The notes under the pieces are model-generated. The model saw only the letters and a program-made list of their open reading frames with translations, ran no database searches and had not been told where the DNA came from. Source: Sulfitobacter sp. M39 (GTDB lineage Bacteria; Pseudomonadota; Alphaproteobacteria; Rhodobacterales; Rhodobacteraceae). Taken from it: DNA of 64,000 nucleotides. The stretch is from positions 2,604,001 through 2,668,000 of the forward strand of contig NZ_WMDZ01000001.1 of assembly GCF_021735935.1 (NCBI RefSeq), given 5' to 3'. Positions 1 through 8,804 of this stretch are shown in pieces (the stretch's first letter is position 1; every line of letters begins with the position of its first letter). A program made the position numbers and the translations under genes.

Positions 1-1
1 C

Positions 2-1039
2 GATGTGGGCTGGGTGACGGGCCACAGCTATATCGTCTACGGTCCGCTTGCCAACGGGGCCACAACGCTCATGTTCGAAGGCGTGCCCACCTACCCCGAC
101 GCCAGTCGCTTTTGGCAGATCTGTGAAAAACACAAGGTAAATCAGTTCTACACCGCCCCGACCGCCATTCGCGCCCTGATGGGCAAGGGCCGCGCCTTTG
201 TTGACGGTTGCGATCTGAGCAGCCTGAAACTGCTTGGCACCGTGGGCGAGCCGATCAACCCCGAAGCCTGGAATTGGTACAATGACGTTGTGGGCAAAGG
301 GAACTGCCCCATCGTGGACACATGGTGGCAAACGGAAACCGGCGGTCACCTGATGACGCCGCTGCCCGGTGCCCACGCCACCAAACCCGGCGCCGCGATG
401 AAGCCCTTCTTTGGGATCAAACCGGTCGTACTTGAACCCACCACCGGTGCCGAGATCGATGGCAATGACGTCGAGGGAGTACTGTGTATCGCTGACAGCT
501 GGCCAGGCCAGATGCGCACGGTCTGGGGCGATCACGAGCGGTTCGAGCAGACCTATTTCAGCGACTACAAGGGCTATTACTTCACCGGTGACGGGTGCCG
601 CCGGGACGCAGATGGCGATTACTGGATCACGGGCCGCGTGGATGACGTGATCAACGTCTCCGGTCACCGGATGGGCACGGCCGAAGTCGAAAGCGCTTTG
701 GTCGCGCACCCCAAGGTGGCCGAGGCCGCGGTCGTCGGGTTCCCCCATGATATCAAGGGACAGGGCATCTATTGCTATGTCTCGCTGATGAGCGGCGAAA
801 GCCCAAGCGAGGACCTGCGGGCCGAACTCCGCGACTGGGTCCGCTCGGAGATTGGCCCGATCGCCTCGCCCGATATGATCCAATGGGCCCCTGGCTTGCC
901 CAAAACCCGTTCAGGCAAGATCATGCGCCGCATCCTGCGCAAGATCGCAGAGAACGACTATGGCACGCTTGGCGATACATCTACCCTGGCAGAGCCCGAG
1001 GTTGTCGACGATCTGATCGCGAACCGGATGAACCGCTAG
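2..1039 (+). CDS. acs: Acetyl-CoA synthetase, C-terminal part (cut by window start)
   Basis: AMP-forming acetate:CoA ligase, which makes acetyl-CoA from acetate, ATP and CoA in the cytoplasm. About 345 residues are present; the family is about 650 long, so the N-terminal half lies before the window. Visible family motifs are [11 protein letters not shown], the hinge region [18 protein letters not shown] followed by [11 protein letters not shown], and the C-terminal [14 protein letters not shown], whose SGK lysine is the residue usually acetylated to switch the enzyme off. The reading frame is open from base 2; the GTG at base 5 is internal. A strong hairpin follows the stop codon. Paralogues such as propionyl-CoA synthetase are possible but less likely. 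Confidence 0.93.
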   Translation, partial: DVGWVTGHSYIVYGPLANGATTLMFEGVPTYPDASRFWQICEKHKVNQFYTAPTAIRALMGKGRAFVDGCDLSSLKLLGTVGEPINPEAWNWYNDVVGKGNCPIVDTWWQTETGGHLMTPLPGAHATKPGAAMKPFFGIKPVVLEPTTGAEIDGNDVEGVLCIADSWPGQMRTVWGDHERFEQTYFSDYKGYYFTGDGCRRDADGDYWITGRVDDVINVSGHRMGTAEVESALVAHPKVAEAAVVGFPHDIKGQGIYCYVSLMSGESPSEDLRAELRDWVRSEIGPIASPDMIQWAPGLPKTRSGKIMRRILRKIAENDYGTLGDTSTLAEPEVVDDLIANRMNR

Positions 1040-1054
1040 GACCACATAACGCGA

Positions 1055-1078
1055 AAGGGGCACCAAATGGTGCCCCTT
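1055..1078. terminator. Bidirectional hairpin between convergent genes
   Basis: A perfect 10-bp stem, AAGGGGCACC / GGTGCCCCTT, with an AAAT loop lies between the acs stop and the stop of the convergent DUF992 gene. The short A/T tracts flanking it are weak, but the position suits a shared terminator. Confidence 0.7.
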
Positions 1079-1103
1079 CTGCATATCGCTCTATTGGCCT
1101 GAA

Positions 1104-1619
1104 TTAACCTTCGACGCGTTGCAGTGTAATTTCACCCACGCCGATGGCAAAGTTTACGCCGTTCTGCGTGTTGACGCTCACCGGTTGCAGCGCCAGCGTG
1201 TCTTCCGAACCGCCGACCATGACATTGGCACCTAGGCCCACACCAACAGTGGCTTCAGCAGAAACACCCTGATAGTCGCCGTTCAACCCGCCTTCGTAAT
1301 ATTCGGATTCAGTTGGTGCCAACACCAACCAGGACATCTGACCATTCTGGGTCTTGCCGATATCAATGCCGTAGCGTTTGATGTCGCCGATGTATGTCTC
1401 GTCAGCCAGACCCTCTTGCACGGGATTGAAGGTGCAGGTCAGCTCGCGGGTAGACCCGAAGATGAAGCCCGTGCCATCACCAACATCACAGCTCAGCGAG
1501 CCGACCTCGGTGTGGTCCACAGTCTCGCCGTCGTCGGCCAGTGCAGGCGTGGACAAAGCAGCGCCGGTGACAAGGGCTGCGACAGTCAACTTGATGGGGG
1601 CAAAACGATTCAGTGTCAT
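1104..1619 (-). CDS. DUF992 family secreted protein
   Basis: A 171-residue predicted exported protein. Residues 1-28 form a signal peptide (basic start, hydrophobic ALVTGAAL stretch, cleavage after PALA). The mature part has the DUF992 pattern: GxLxC near its start (VGSLSCDVGDGTG), a second cysteine in RELTCTFNP, and a glycine-rich tail with GANVMVGGS and LQPVSV. The two cysteines could form a periplasmic disulfide. The start is placed at base 1619 because AAGGA lies about 6 nt upstream; an upstream ATG ten codons earlier has no such site. Function of the family is unknown. Confidence 0.8.
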   Translation of the reverse strand: MTLNRFAPIKLTVAALVTGAALSTPALADDGETVDHTEVGSLSCDVGDGTGFIFGSTRELTCTFNPVQEGLADETYIGDIKRYGIDIGKTQNGQMSWLVLAPTESEYYEGGLNGDYQGVSAEATVGVGLGANVMVGGSEDTLALQPVSVNTQNGVNFAIGVGEITLQRVEG

Positions 1620-1900
1620 AGTTAATCCTTCCGGCGGGAAACCCGCCAATAACAGTCGTGAGCGTCGGCATTCGGGTGCCTGTTGGCGGTAGCTGGAACC
1701 TCATATCCCAACACCCCTTCTCCGACAGGCAGTCCGAAATTTCGCGGTCATGCCTCTCAGTGGGGGAACAACACGGCAGGCGCCATTCGGTTCCACACAG
1801 CGGTTTTTATCGGCCACCATCGCCCCCCACGAACGGCGTGCCGCAACGGCCCGGGGTTTGGCGACTGGACAAATCCGGCTCCCCGTGGCACCGCTGCGGC

Positions 1901-2419
1901 ATGGCTGATCCTTTGCACCACTTCATCCCCCTGCCCGACGCCACAGTCGAGCTACGCCGCGCCTTTGGTCGTTTTGGCACAGGGGTAACGATTGTGACGG
2001 TGCAGACCGCGAATGGCCCATTGGGGATGACCGCGAACTCCTTTTCCTCGGTTTCGCTAGACCCGCCCCTGGTGCAGTGGTCCCCCGCGCTCAGCTCCAA
2101 ACGGCATGACGCGTTTACCAATGCCGCGCAGTTCGCTGTGCATATTCTGGGTAGCGGCCAGCGGGCACTGGCAGATGCCTTTGCTGTCTCTGGCGACGCG
2201 TTTGACCAATTCGACTGGACAGCTGGCCCAAATGGCGCGCCGACACTGGCAGGCTGCCTCGCCAGCTTTCACTGTGACACCTACGGCGTGCATCCGGCGG
2301 GCGACCATTCCATTGTCCTCGGGCAGGTCACGCACGCCGCTTATGACCCAGACGACAGCGTTGCGGGCCTGATGTATGACCAAGGCCGCTATGGCCGCTT
2401 TACACCGCTGTCGGAATAA
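1901..2419 (+). CDS. Flavin reductase-like FMN-binding protein
   Basis: A 172-residue protein of the flavin reductase/HpaC (DIM6/NTAB) split-barrel family, which reduces FMN or FAD with NAD(P)H, often for a partner monooxygenase. Family features are the N-terminal LRRAFGRFGTGVTIVTV, the flavin-contact stretch GMTANSFSSVSLDPPL, FAVHILGSGQ, and the C-terminal GLMYDQGRYGRF. The ATG at 1901 gives the normal family length; the frame is open further upstream but that part looks non-coding. No monooxygenase partner is adjacent, so the physiological substrate is not predictable here. Confidence 0.85.
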   Translation: MADPLHHFIPLPDATVELRRAFGRFGTGVTIVTVQTANGPLGMTANSFSSVSLDPPLVQWSPALSSKRHDAFTNAAQFAVHILGSGQRALADAFAVSGDAFDQFDWTAGPNGAPTLAGCLASFHCDTYGVHPAGDHSIVLGQVTHAAYDPDDSVAGLMYDQGRYGRFTPLSE

Positions 2420-2430
2420 CGCGTAAGCCT

Positions 2431-2497
2431 TTCCAGATGGTTAAAATCCCGGGGGGGGGCCGGCATCGCCGGGACGGGGGCTGGCCCCCATCCCGGC
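2431..2497. repeat. Modular extragenic repeat, copy 1 (box plus two hairpins)
   Basis: Box TTCCAGATGG, then TTAAAATCCCGGGG, then hairpin CCGGC-ATC-GCCGG (2460-2472), then a very strong hairpin GGGGGC-TG-GCCCCC (2476-2489) extended by GCCGGGA/TCCCGGC (2468-2497, competing with the first hairpin). It lies between the convergent flavin reductase and tamB genes, so it probably also ends transcription. The same order of parts recurs, inverted, at 61120-61183; shorter copies are at 33416 and 56714. Confidence 0.7.
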
Positions 2498-2528
2498 TGA
2501 ACCCCAGAACAACGCGCTCAATGGCGGA

Positions 2529-5500
2529 TCAATAGTCCTTCTCAAAGAAGATACCAATCCCGGTGTTCCCGTCGGACCCAACGGTCCCCTTTGCCGTCAG
2601 GTTCTTGGTCAGATCAAGGTTGATAGACACATCCGCTGTTCCGTCAGAGGCGGCGGTCACATCGGTGTAGACATTCTCAGAAATGTATTTACCCGCGCGG
2701 ACAGCCGTGGCACCGCTGTCTGTGGTGGTTACATCCAGATCGTCCAGCCCGAACCCCGTGCGCAGGTTAGAGATCACCCCCGCACCACCGCGTCCGGCAA
2801 GTGTCGCCACCGCGCTGGCAAGTTGCAACGCCTGAAACGCCGAGATTTCAGAGATGTTACGGCCGAATAGAAGCTGTGCCAGCACCTCGTCCTGCGGTGC
2901 ATCGGGTGTCGATTCAAAGGAAACCTCGGGCGATGTGGCTTTGCCCTCTATCACGATACGGACCTCGCCTGTGTTGGTGGTCGTCGAGGTTACAAACCTC
3001 AGATAGGGCACCAGATCGCCTTGGAAGCGCACGGCCCCCTCGTCCAGCTCGAACCGTTTGCCAAGAATATCCAGACGACCACGGATCAGGTCGAAGCGAC
3101 CAGCAGATATGATGCGATTGGTCGATCCCGTCAGCAAAAGGCTACCGCCCAGTTCCGCATCCAGACCACGGCCGCGCACGAAAATCCGCCGTGGCGCATT
3201 GATGCGGACATTCAGGCCAAACCCTGGCCCGCTGTCGCCAGTTGCCGCGGGATCCGTGCCCGCGTCGGCACCGGTCAAACCGGCCTTGCGACGGGTCGCC
3301 ACAACATCTGCTGGCGCGCCGACGAAATCGATTTGAGGAATATCCCCGATGCTGGTCAGGCCGGTAGAGGGCACGCTGACCTCTGTTTCACCCACGTCAA
3401 TCTGGCCGCTAATATTTGCGCCGCCACTCAGGGGTCCAGCAAGACGCAGCCGCCCATCCAGCGACGTGCGATACAGCGATGGATCGATCAGCACGAGGTT
3501 GTTTAGCCCAATCTGGATATCAGCAGGTAATGATCCCGTCAGCGTCACCGCACCACCTGCTGTTATCTGCCCCCCGTCCGCGCTGCGCGCGGAGAGGTCG
3601 ATTTGCGCGCGATTATTGGCCAGCCGGATATCCGCTGCGATGTCCTGAAGTGTCACCCGAAGGTTAGGTGCGGACAGCGACGCGTTAGAGGTTTGAATGC
3701 TCCCGTTGACCGACCCAAGTTCCGGCGGGCCGTTCACCGTCAAATCGAACCTTGCCTGACCTTGCAAGCTTCGAGGCGCAATGAACGGGGCGGACAGCCC
3801 CAATGGCGCGTTCCCGTTCACATCAAGGTTCAGATTGCCGTCGCTGCCCACAAGCCCCGCGATCGTGGCACGGGTGCCCGCTGGTCCGGTGGCGTTCGTA
3901 TTGACCCGCCAGCCAGCGCTTTCCTGCTGTGCCGTACCGGTCACATTCAGCGGACCGGACAGTTTTGGCACCACGGCCCCCAGATTGGGGATCGTGACAT
4001 CATAATTCAGCGCGGGCGCATCCCCCGTGACAACCCCCTGCACAGACGCCCGTGCCGCATAGGGGCCCGTCGCGTTTGTATCGACGGCGATGCCGGCGGG
4101 CGTTTGCCGCACCGATCCTTTCGCCGCCAACGGGCCGGACACGCCCGGCACTAGCGGCTGCACATTTGGCACCGAGACGTCAAACGTCAGCGACATATCG
4201 GGGCCTGTGGCCAAGCCTTCCACCATCGCGCGCGCGCCATATGGGCCTGTCGCGTTGGTATCGACGAAGAACCCCTTTTCCGTCTGGCGCACGGTCCCTG
4301 TCGCCGCAAGCGGCCCGTTCACCTGCGGGACCACCGCCTGAAGGTTCGGGACCGATGCGTCGAAAGAGATATCGACCATAGGTGTTAACATCCCCTGAAC
4401 GGCAACCTGCGCGGCGTAGGGGCCACTGGCTTTCGCGTCGATCTGGAACCCTTCTTCCAATTGCTTGAGGTTGCCCGACGCCTCTACCGCGCCAGTCACC
4501 TGCGGTGCAAAAGCCTCTACCCGCGGGATCGAGGCGCTAAAGTCCAGATCCAGCGGCGTCAGCAGCCCCTGGACCGAGGCGGTGACATCTTCGGGGGCGG
4601 AGGCTTTGGTGTCGACCTGCCACCCGTCCGGCGTCTGGCGTAGCACGCCATCCAACGCGATAGGGCCCTCGACCGGCGCGTCGGGCACAAAGTCACGCAG
4701 TTCGGGCACATCGGCCGTGAAGTTGAGCACCGCATTCTCGCCCGTTGCCAGCCCTTTGGCGGTCAGCGCGGCACCGTAGGGGCCGTCCGTCACGGCATCA
4801 ACAGTCCAGCCACGGGTGTCCTGCTCGGCCTCGGCCTTGATTGTGATGGGACCGGAATATTGCGGCAGCACGATCGCGATATCGTTCAGTTTTGCATCAA
4901 ATCGCGCTTGCGAATTATTGCTGCGCAGCTCGACGCCACCGCTGGCGGTCAATGCGTCATTTTCCAGCAGCAGGTCACGCACGAAGGTGCCCGTCTCGTC
5001 GCGCGATGCGCCAAGGCTGAGCGTCGTGTCACCGGCCAGCAATGCATCCGCCTGTTCGATCCCCACTTTCAAATCCTGCGTTAGGCCAGAGATATTCAAG
5101 TCGAACGTCCCGTCCAGTGGCGTGATCTGTCCCGCGATCTCGACATTCGCGGCCCCGTCCATCTCGCGTCCGGCAAGCGCGGAAAAGCGGCTGATGTCAG
5201 TGGCTTCAAGGCGGGCTTTCAACTGGGTAAGAAAGCTATCGGCGGGCCCGCTGATCGTGACATCACCGGTCAGGCCATAATCCGCGCCAGAGAGATCAAG
5301 CCCCGTGATCTGAACCGGTGTGCCTTCGGTATAGGCGATGGTTGTACGCCCCTTGATGGACTGGCCGACCGCTTCGGAAACCGCGGCGTTGGTCAGGGTC
5401 AGCCCGTCAGCCGAGAATGCCAGATCACCCATGAATTCGCCGACCGACCCTGCCGCGCCCTGCAACGTCCCGTTCAACTTCAGTTGCGTCGCGTCAATCG

Positions 5501-6674
5501 CCAGCGCGTCTGTGGCCAGTTCGGTCACGTCGAAAGTGGCGTCAATCGCGTCGCCGTCTTGCGCGTTATAATTCACATCAAGCCCGACGCGCCGCACGTA
5601 AGTATCGCCCCCGGCCACCGGCAGCAGGACCCGTTTGCCATCGGTACTGGCGACGGTCCCCGTGATGTCGATCAGGCTGGGCCAGTTGTCGCTGTTCAGC
5701 GTGACTTTGCCCTGTAGCTCCGCGGATTGCGCCTTGAGGGCAAAATCGCTGACCTCGACACCCCCTTCGGCCTGCACCAAAGCATCCACGGTCAGCGCGA
5801 CATCGGGGCCAAAAAATTCGCGGTATTGCGACAGGATCAGCGCGGTCACGTCGCCGTTCAGGTCGGCCTGAATACGGCGGTCAGGTGCGGCGCTATCGCC
5901 TTGGGCGGCAACGATAACCTGACCGGCAAGCCGTTGTTCGCCGTCGGTCGAAAGGTTGATATCCGTTGCAAAATCAGAAAGCGGCCCCTGCCCCGCGATC
6001 ACCAGATCGACGGAGGGCTCATCAGGCAGTTTTAACGTGCGCGAGATGATGCCCTTGGCTTCTTCGGACAGGGTCACGGCCATATCCAGCAGGCTGTCAT
6101 TGCGATCCAGATCAGCGGTGATCTTGAACTCGCCCTTCTTGCCATCGGTACGCGCGGCCAGAATATCGACCGTCGCCGTATCGTCGTTCAACAGCGCGGT
6201 GGCTTGAAGCGTCAGTGTGGCCGCTTCGCCGAGGATTGGCGCGCCCAGATTGATCTCGTCGACCGAAAAGTCAGCCACATCGATGGCGACGGGCAGATCG
6301 GGAATCTCGGGGAAGGTAAAGGGTTTCGCCTCTGGATCGGGGAGCGTTTCTTCTTCCGACACGGGCAATCGCGGCACGCTCAGCCGCTTGGCAGTCAGGG
6401 CCTGCACCTCCAACCGGCCGCGCAACAGTGCGGATCGGTTCCAGTCCAGCTCCACCTCTTCCAGCGTCAGCCAGACCCCTTGGTCGTCAGCGATGGTCAT
6501 CCGGTCGAACCGCGCGCGCGAGCTGAGCGCACCTGCGAAACCGTCAATACTGACCGTGCGGCCCGCGCCGCTGAGGGCGTCTTGGATCGTGCGGGTCAGG
6601 AAGCCTTTGTCATCCTCTTGGGCCGAAGCGACGGAGCCGACAAAGATCAGGGCGAAAACCAGAAAGCTGCGCAT
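2529..6674 (-). CDS. tamB: Translocation and assembly module inner-membrane protein TamB
   Basis: A 1381-residue TamB protein (AsmA-like/DUF490), inner-membrane anchored and spanning the periplasm; with TamA it helps insert outer-membrane proteins and may carry lipid. The N-terminal RSFLVFALIFVGSVASA is a signal/anchor; the long middle is beta-rich; the C-terminal 350 residues carry the conserved TamB domain (VRFQGDLVPYLRF, EVLAQLLFGRNISEISAFQALQLA) and end in FFEKDY. Residues about 640-1010 are six imperfect repeats of about 66 residues. tamA is directly upstream. The ATG at 6674 gives a standard signal peptide; a TTG at 6686 that overlaps the tamA stop by 4 nt is an alternative start. Confidence 0.93.
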   Translation of the reverse strand: MRSFLVFALIFVGSVASAQEDDKGFLTRTIQDALSGAGRTVSIDGFAGALSSRARFDRMTIADDQGVWLTLEEVELDWNRSALLRGRLEVQALTAKRLSVPRLPVSEEETLPDPEAKPFTFPEIPDLPVAIDVADFSVDEINLGAPILGEAATLTLQATALLNDDTATVDILAARTDGKKGEFKITADLDRNDSLLDMAVTLSEEAKGIISRTLKLPDEPSVDLVIAGQGPLSDFATDINLSTDGEQRLAGQVIVAAQGDSAAPDRRIQADLNGDVTALILSQYREFFGPDVALTVDALVQAEGGVEVSDFALKAQSAELQGKVTLNSDNWPSLIDITGTVASTDGKRVLLPVAGGDTYVRRVGLDVNYNAQDGDAIDATFDVTELATDALAIDATQLKLNGTLQGAAGSVGEFMGDLAFSADGLTLTNAAVSEAVGQSIKGRTTIAYTEGTPVQITGLDLSGADYGLTGDVTISGPADSFLTQLKARLEATDISRFSALAGREMDGAANVEIAGQITPLDGTFDLNISGLTQDLKVGIEQADALLAGDTTLSLGASRDETGTFVRDLLLENDALTASGGVELRSNNSQARFDAKLNDIAIVLPQYSGPITIKAEAEQDTRGWTVDAVTDGPYGAALTAKGLATGENAVLNFTADVPELRDFVPDAPVEGPIALDGVLRQTPDGWQVDTKASAPEDVTASVQGLLTPLDLDFSASIPRVEAFAPQVTGAVEASGNLKQLEEGFQIDAKASGPYAAQVAVQGMLTPMVDISFDASVPNLQAVVPQVNGPLAATGTVRQTEKGFFVDTNATGPYGARAMVEGLATGPDMSLTFDVSVPNVQPLVPGVSGPLAAKGSVRQTPAGIAVDTNATGPYAARASVQGVVTGDAPALNYDVTIPNLGAVVPKLSGPLNVTGTAQQESAGWRVNTNATGPAGTRATIAGLVGSDGNLNLDVNGNAPLGLSAPFIAPRSLQGQARFDLTVNGPPELGSVNGSIQTSNASLSAPNLRVTLQDIAADIRLANNRAQIDLSARSADGGQITAGGAVTLTGSLPADIQIGLNNLVLIDPSLYRTSLDGRLRLAGPLSGGANISGQIDVGETEVSVPSTGLTSIGDIPQIDFVGAPADVVATRRKAGLTGADAGTDPAATGDSGPGFGLNVRINAPRRIFVRGRGLDAELGGSLLLTGSTNRIISAGRFDLIRGRLDILGKRFELDEGAVRFQGDLVPYLRFVTSTTTNTGEVRIVIEGKATSPEVSFESTPDAPQDEVLAQLLFGRNISEISAFQALQLASAVATLAGRGGAGVISNLRTGFGLDDLDVTTTDSGATAVRAGKYISENVYTDVTAASDGTADVSINLDLTKNLTAKGTVGSDGNTGIGIFFEKDY

Positions 6675-6682
6675 GAAGTGGA

Positions 6683-8506
6683 TCAAAACGATTGTCCAAT
6701 ACCGATATAAACTTGAAAATTCTCATCTGTTTCGGGGCCCGACACAGGCACCGCGAGGTCGACGCGGATGGGGCCGATGCCCGTGGCATAGCGCAGACCA
6801 AGCCCTGCGCCTGACTGCCAAGTGCCTGACCCGTCGTAGAATTCCTCTGCACCGATGTAGCCCGCGTCGGCAAAGGCAACGACGCCGATCTTGTCGCGTA
6901 CCTGCCAACGTGCCTCTGCGGATAGGCCAGCAAAGCTACGGCCGCCCACCGTATCGCCACTGGCCAGATCAACGCCAAGCGATTGGTAGGGTTGCCCCCG
7001 CACAGTGCCGCCGCCGCCAGAATAGAACAGATAGTCCGCGGGCGATTCAGCCAGCGTCGGGCCATAGACCGACCCAAGCTGTCCCCGCAGGGCAAAGGTC
7101 ACGGGCCGCGTGGTGCCAAAGGTTTTATAGCCGCGCACGTCGATGTAGGTGCGCACGCCGTTATCCGACCCCGACAGCGCCACAAAAGGGGTTACGCTGG
7201 CTTTGGCGTAGTAGCCATCTTTCGCATCAAGCCGATTGTCGCGGTAATCATGTTCCGCGCTTAGGGGCAGCGTCAGCAACGTATATTTGTTCTCGCCAAA
7301 AGCGTCGCGGGTTTCAGCCGTCCGCAAACCGACGCCAAGCGTATAGGTCCGTTCTTCGCTGGCGATGCGTTCGATGCCGGCCTCAAGGTCGAGCTGACGC
7401 GAAAAATAGTTCACCTCGTCAAGCTGTTCGATCTCGGCCAGCGCATAGAAATTCGTGTCGGCGTTAAAGGTCGCGGGGCGTTCAAAACGGGTGCCAAGCC
7501 GATAATCCGTGCCGCCGGAATCGCCGCCGATCCCCGACACCTCGCCTTCGACACGTAGGCTTTCGGCCCCGCCCAGCAGGTTACGGTGCAGCCAGTAGGT
7601 GCTGACGCTAAGCCCTTCAAGCGACGACAGTTCCCCGCCGAAACCAAAGCGTCGCTTGGGCGCGTCAGTGATCTGCGCTGTAATCGGCAGAACATCAGGC
7701 GCGGTGATCTGTTCCGCCTCGATCATCGCGACAGAACTGAAAGCGCCCGTGCGCCGCAACCGTGTGGCGGCCAGATCAAGTTGCTCTTGCGAATAGACCT
7801 CTCCGGTGGGCAGTCCGGCAATTTTGACAATCCGGCGCAGGCGCACATCGCTTTTGCCCTTTACCGTCAGCTCTCCGAAACGCAGGCGCGGTCCCGGACG
7901 CAGACGCAGGGTTGCCGCCAGCGTGGCATCGGGCACGCGGGCGGTCAGCTGTTGGTCGGCCAGTTCGGCTTTGGCGTGGCCCTGATCGCGCCAGCCTTCG
8001 ATACCGGCGGCGACGGCCTCTTTCATGCTGCCGAGACTTGCGGTTTCACCTGCGGCGAATTCATCGGGCAGCTCGGTTTCGGGGGCGACCGGGGCGATTT
8101 CGGCCTTGGAAAAGCTGAACTTGCGACCGGTTTCGATGTTGATCACAGCGCGGTTGATCTGGCGCGGCGGGGCGACCGGCGCGATGGCCGAGGCGTCTAC
8201 ACCGTCGATGGTAATCTTGATGACGGCAGCAAAATACCCTTCGTCATAGAGCACGGCCAAAAGGCGGGCATAATCGGCCTGCGCGGCGGCCAAAAGCTCT
8301 TGCGTGGTGGGGTCTGCATCTTCGTCCGTTTGTTCGCGCAGCAGCGATCCGCCGAGCACCGTCTCGTATAGATCAGAGTCCTTATCGATGCCGGTGATGT
8401 CGAGCGTCGCCGCAAGACCCGCTGTGCATCCTCCCCAGACCAAAGCTGCCGCGGCCGTAGACGCCCGCAAGAACTTTGCAAAACTGTCTGATTGAAAATG
8501 CCCCAT
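6683..8506 (-). CDS. tamA: Outer-membrane assembly protein TamA (Omp85 family)
   Basis: A 607-residue Omp85-family outer-membrane protein. Residues 1-33 form a signal peptide ending GLAA; then come POTRA-type domains (for example FGELTVKGKSDVRLRRIVKIAGLPTGEVYSQEQLDLAATRLRRTGAFSSVAM), then a C-terminal 16-strand-type barrel with YFYSGGGGTVRGQPYQSLG-like loop 6 (sequence LFYSGGGGTVRGQPYQSLG) and RWQVRDKIGVVAFADAGYIG, ending in the terminal phenylalanine GIGQSF typical of outer-membrane proteins. It partners with the downstream tamB, with which it forms an operon (stop and possible TTG start overlap). Confidence 0.94.
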   Translation of the reverse strand: MGHFQSDSFAKFLRASTAAAALVWGGCTAGLAATLDITGIDKDSDLYETVLGGSLLREQTDEDADPTTQELLAAAQADYARLLAVLYDEGYFAAVIKITIDGVDASAIAPVAPPRQINRAVINIETGRKFSFSKAEIAPVAPETELPDEFAAGETASLGSMKEAVAAGIEGWRDQGHAKAELADQQLTARVPDATLAATLRLRPGPRLRFGELTVKGKSDVRLRRIVKIAGLPTGEVYSQEQLDLAATRLRRTGAFSSVAMIEAEQITAPDVLPITAQITDAPKRRFGFGGELSSLEGLSVSTYWLHRNLLGGAESLRVEGEVSGIGGDSGGTDYRLGTRFERPATFNADTNFYALAEIEQLDEVNYFSRQLDLEAGIERIASEERTYTLGVGLRTAETRDAFGENKYTLLTLPLSAEHDYRDNRLDAKDGYYAKASVTPFVALSGSDNGVRTYIDVRGYKTFGTTRPVTFALRGQLGSVYGPTLAESPADYLFYSGGGGTVRGQPYQSLGVDLASGDTVGGRSFAGLSAEARWQVRDKIGVVAFADAGYIGAEEFYDGSGTWQSGAGLGLRYATGIGPIRVDLAVPVSGPETDENFQVYIGIGQSF

Positions 8507-8734
8507 GCGGTGCTCCCTGTACTCATAGAACGACGTGCCGTTGGGTGAGACATAGAGCGCGCGACCGCAACGTCAGCAAACTTGTTTATTATTCCCTTGT
8601 GCATAACGGAAACCGCCTGCCATCGGCAAACAGTCTGTTGGGCAAAAGCGCGATTGTGAACCGCAAAACACCTCCGGTTATGTCATTTTACGCAAGCAGG
8701 CGGAAGTTTGCCGTGAAAATGGGGGCGCGTATGC

Positions 8735-8766
8735 AAAACGCCCGTCAGGGGGAACCTGACGGGCGT
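8735..8766 (-). terminator. Rho-independent terminator of acnA
   Basis: A 12-bp stem ACGCCCGTCAGG / CCTGACGGGCGT with a five-base loop. Read on the minus strand it is followed by TTTT, and it lies 38 nt beyond the acnA stop codon. Confidence 0.85.
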
Positions 8767-8804
8767 TCTTTTCAAGGCCGTGCGAAACGGCCAGTGGCCG
8801 GTGG

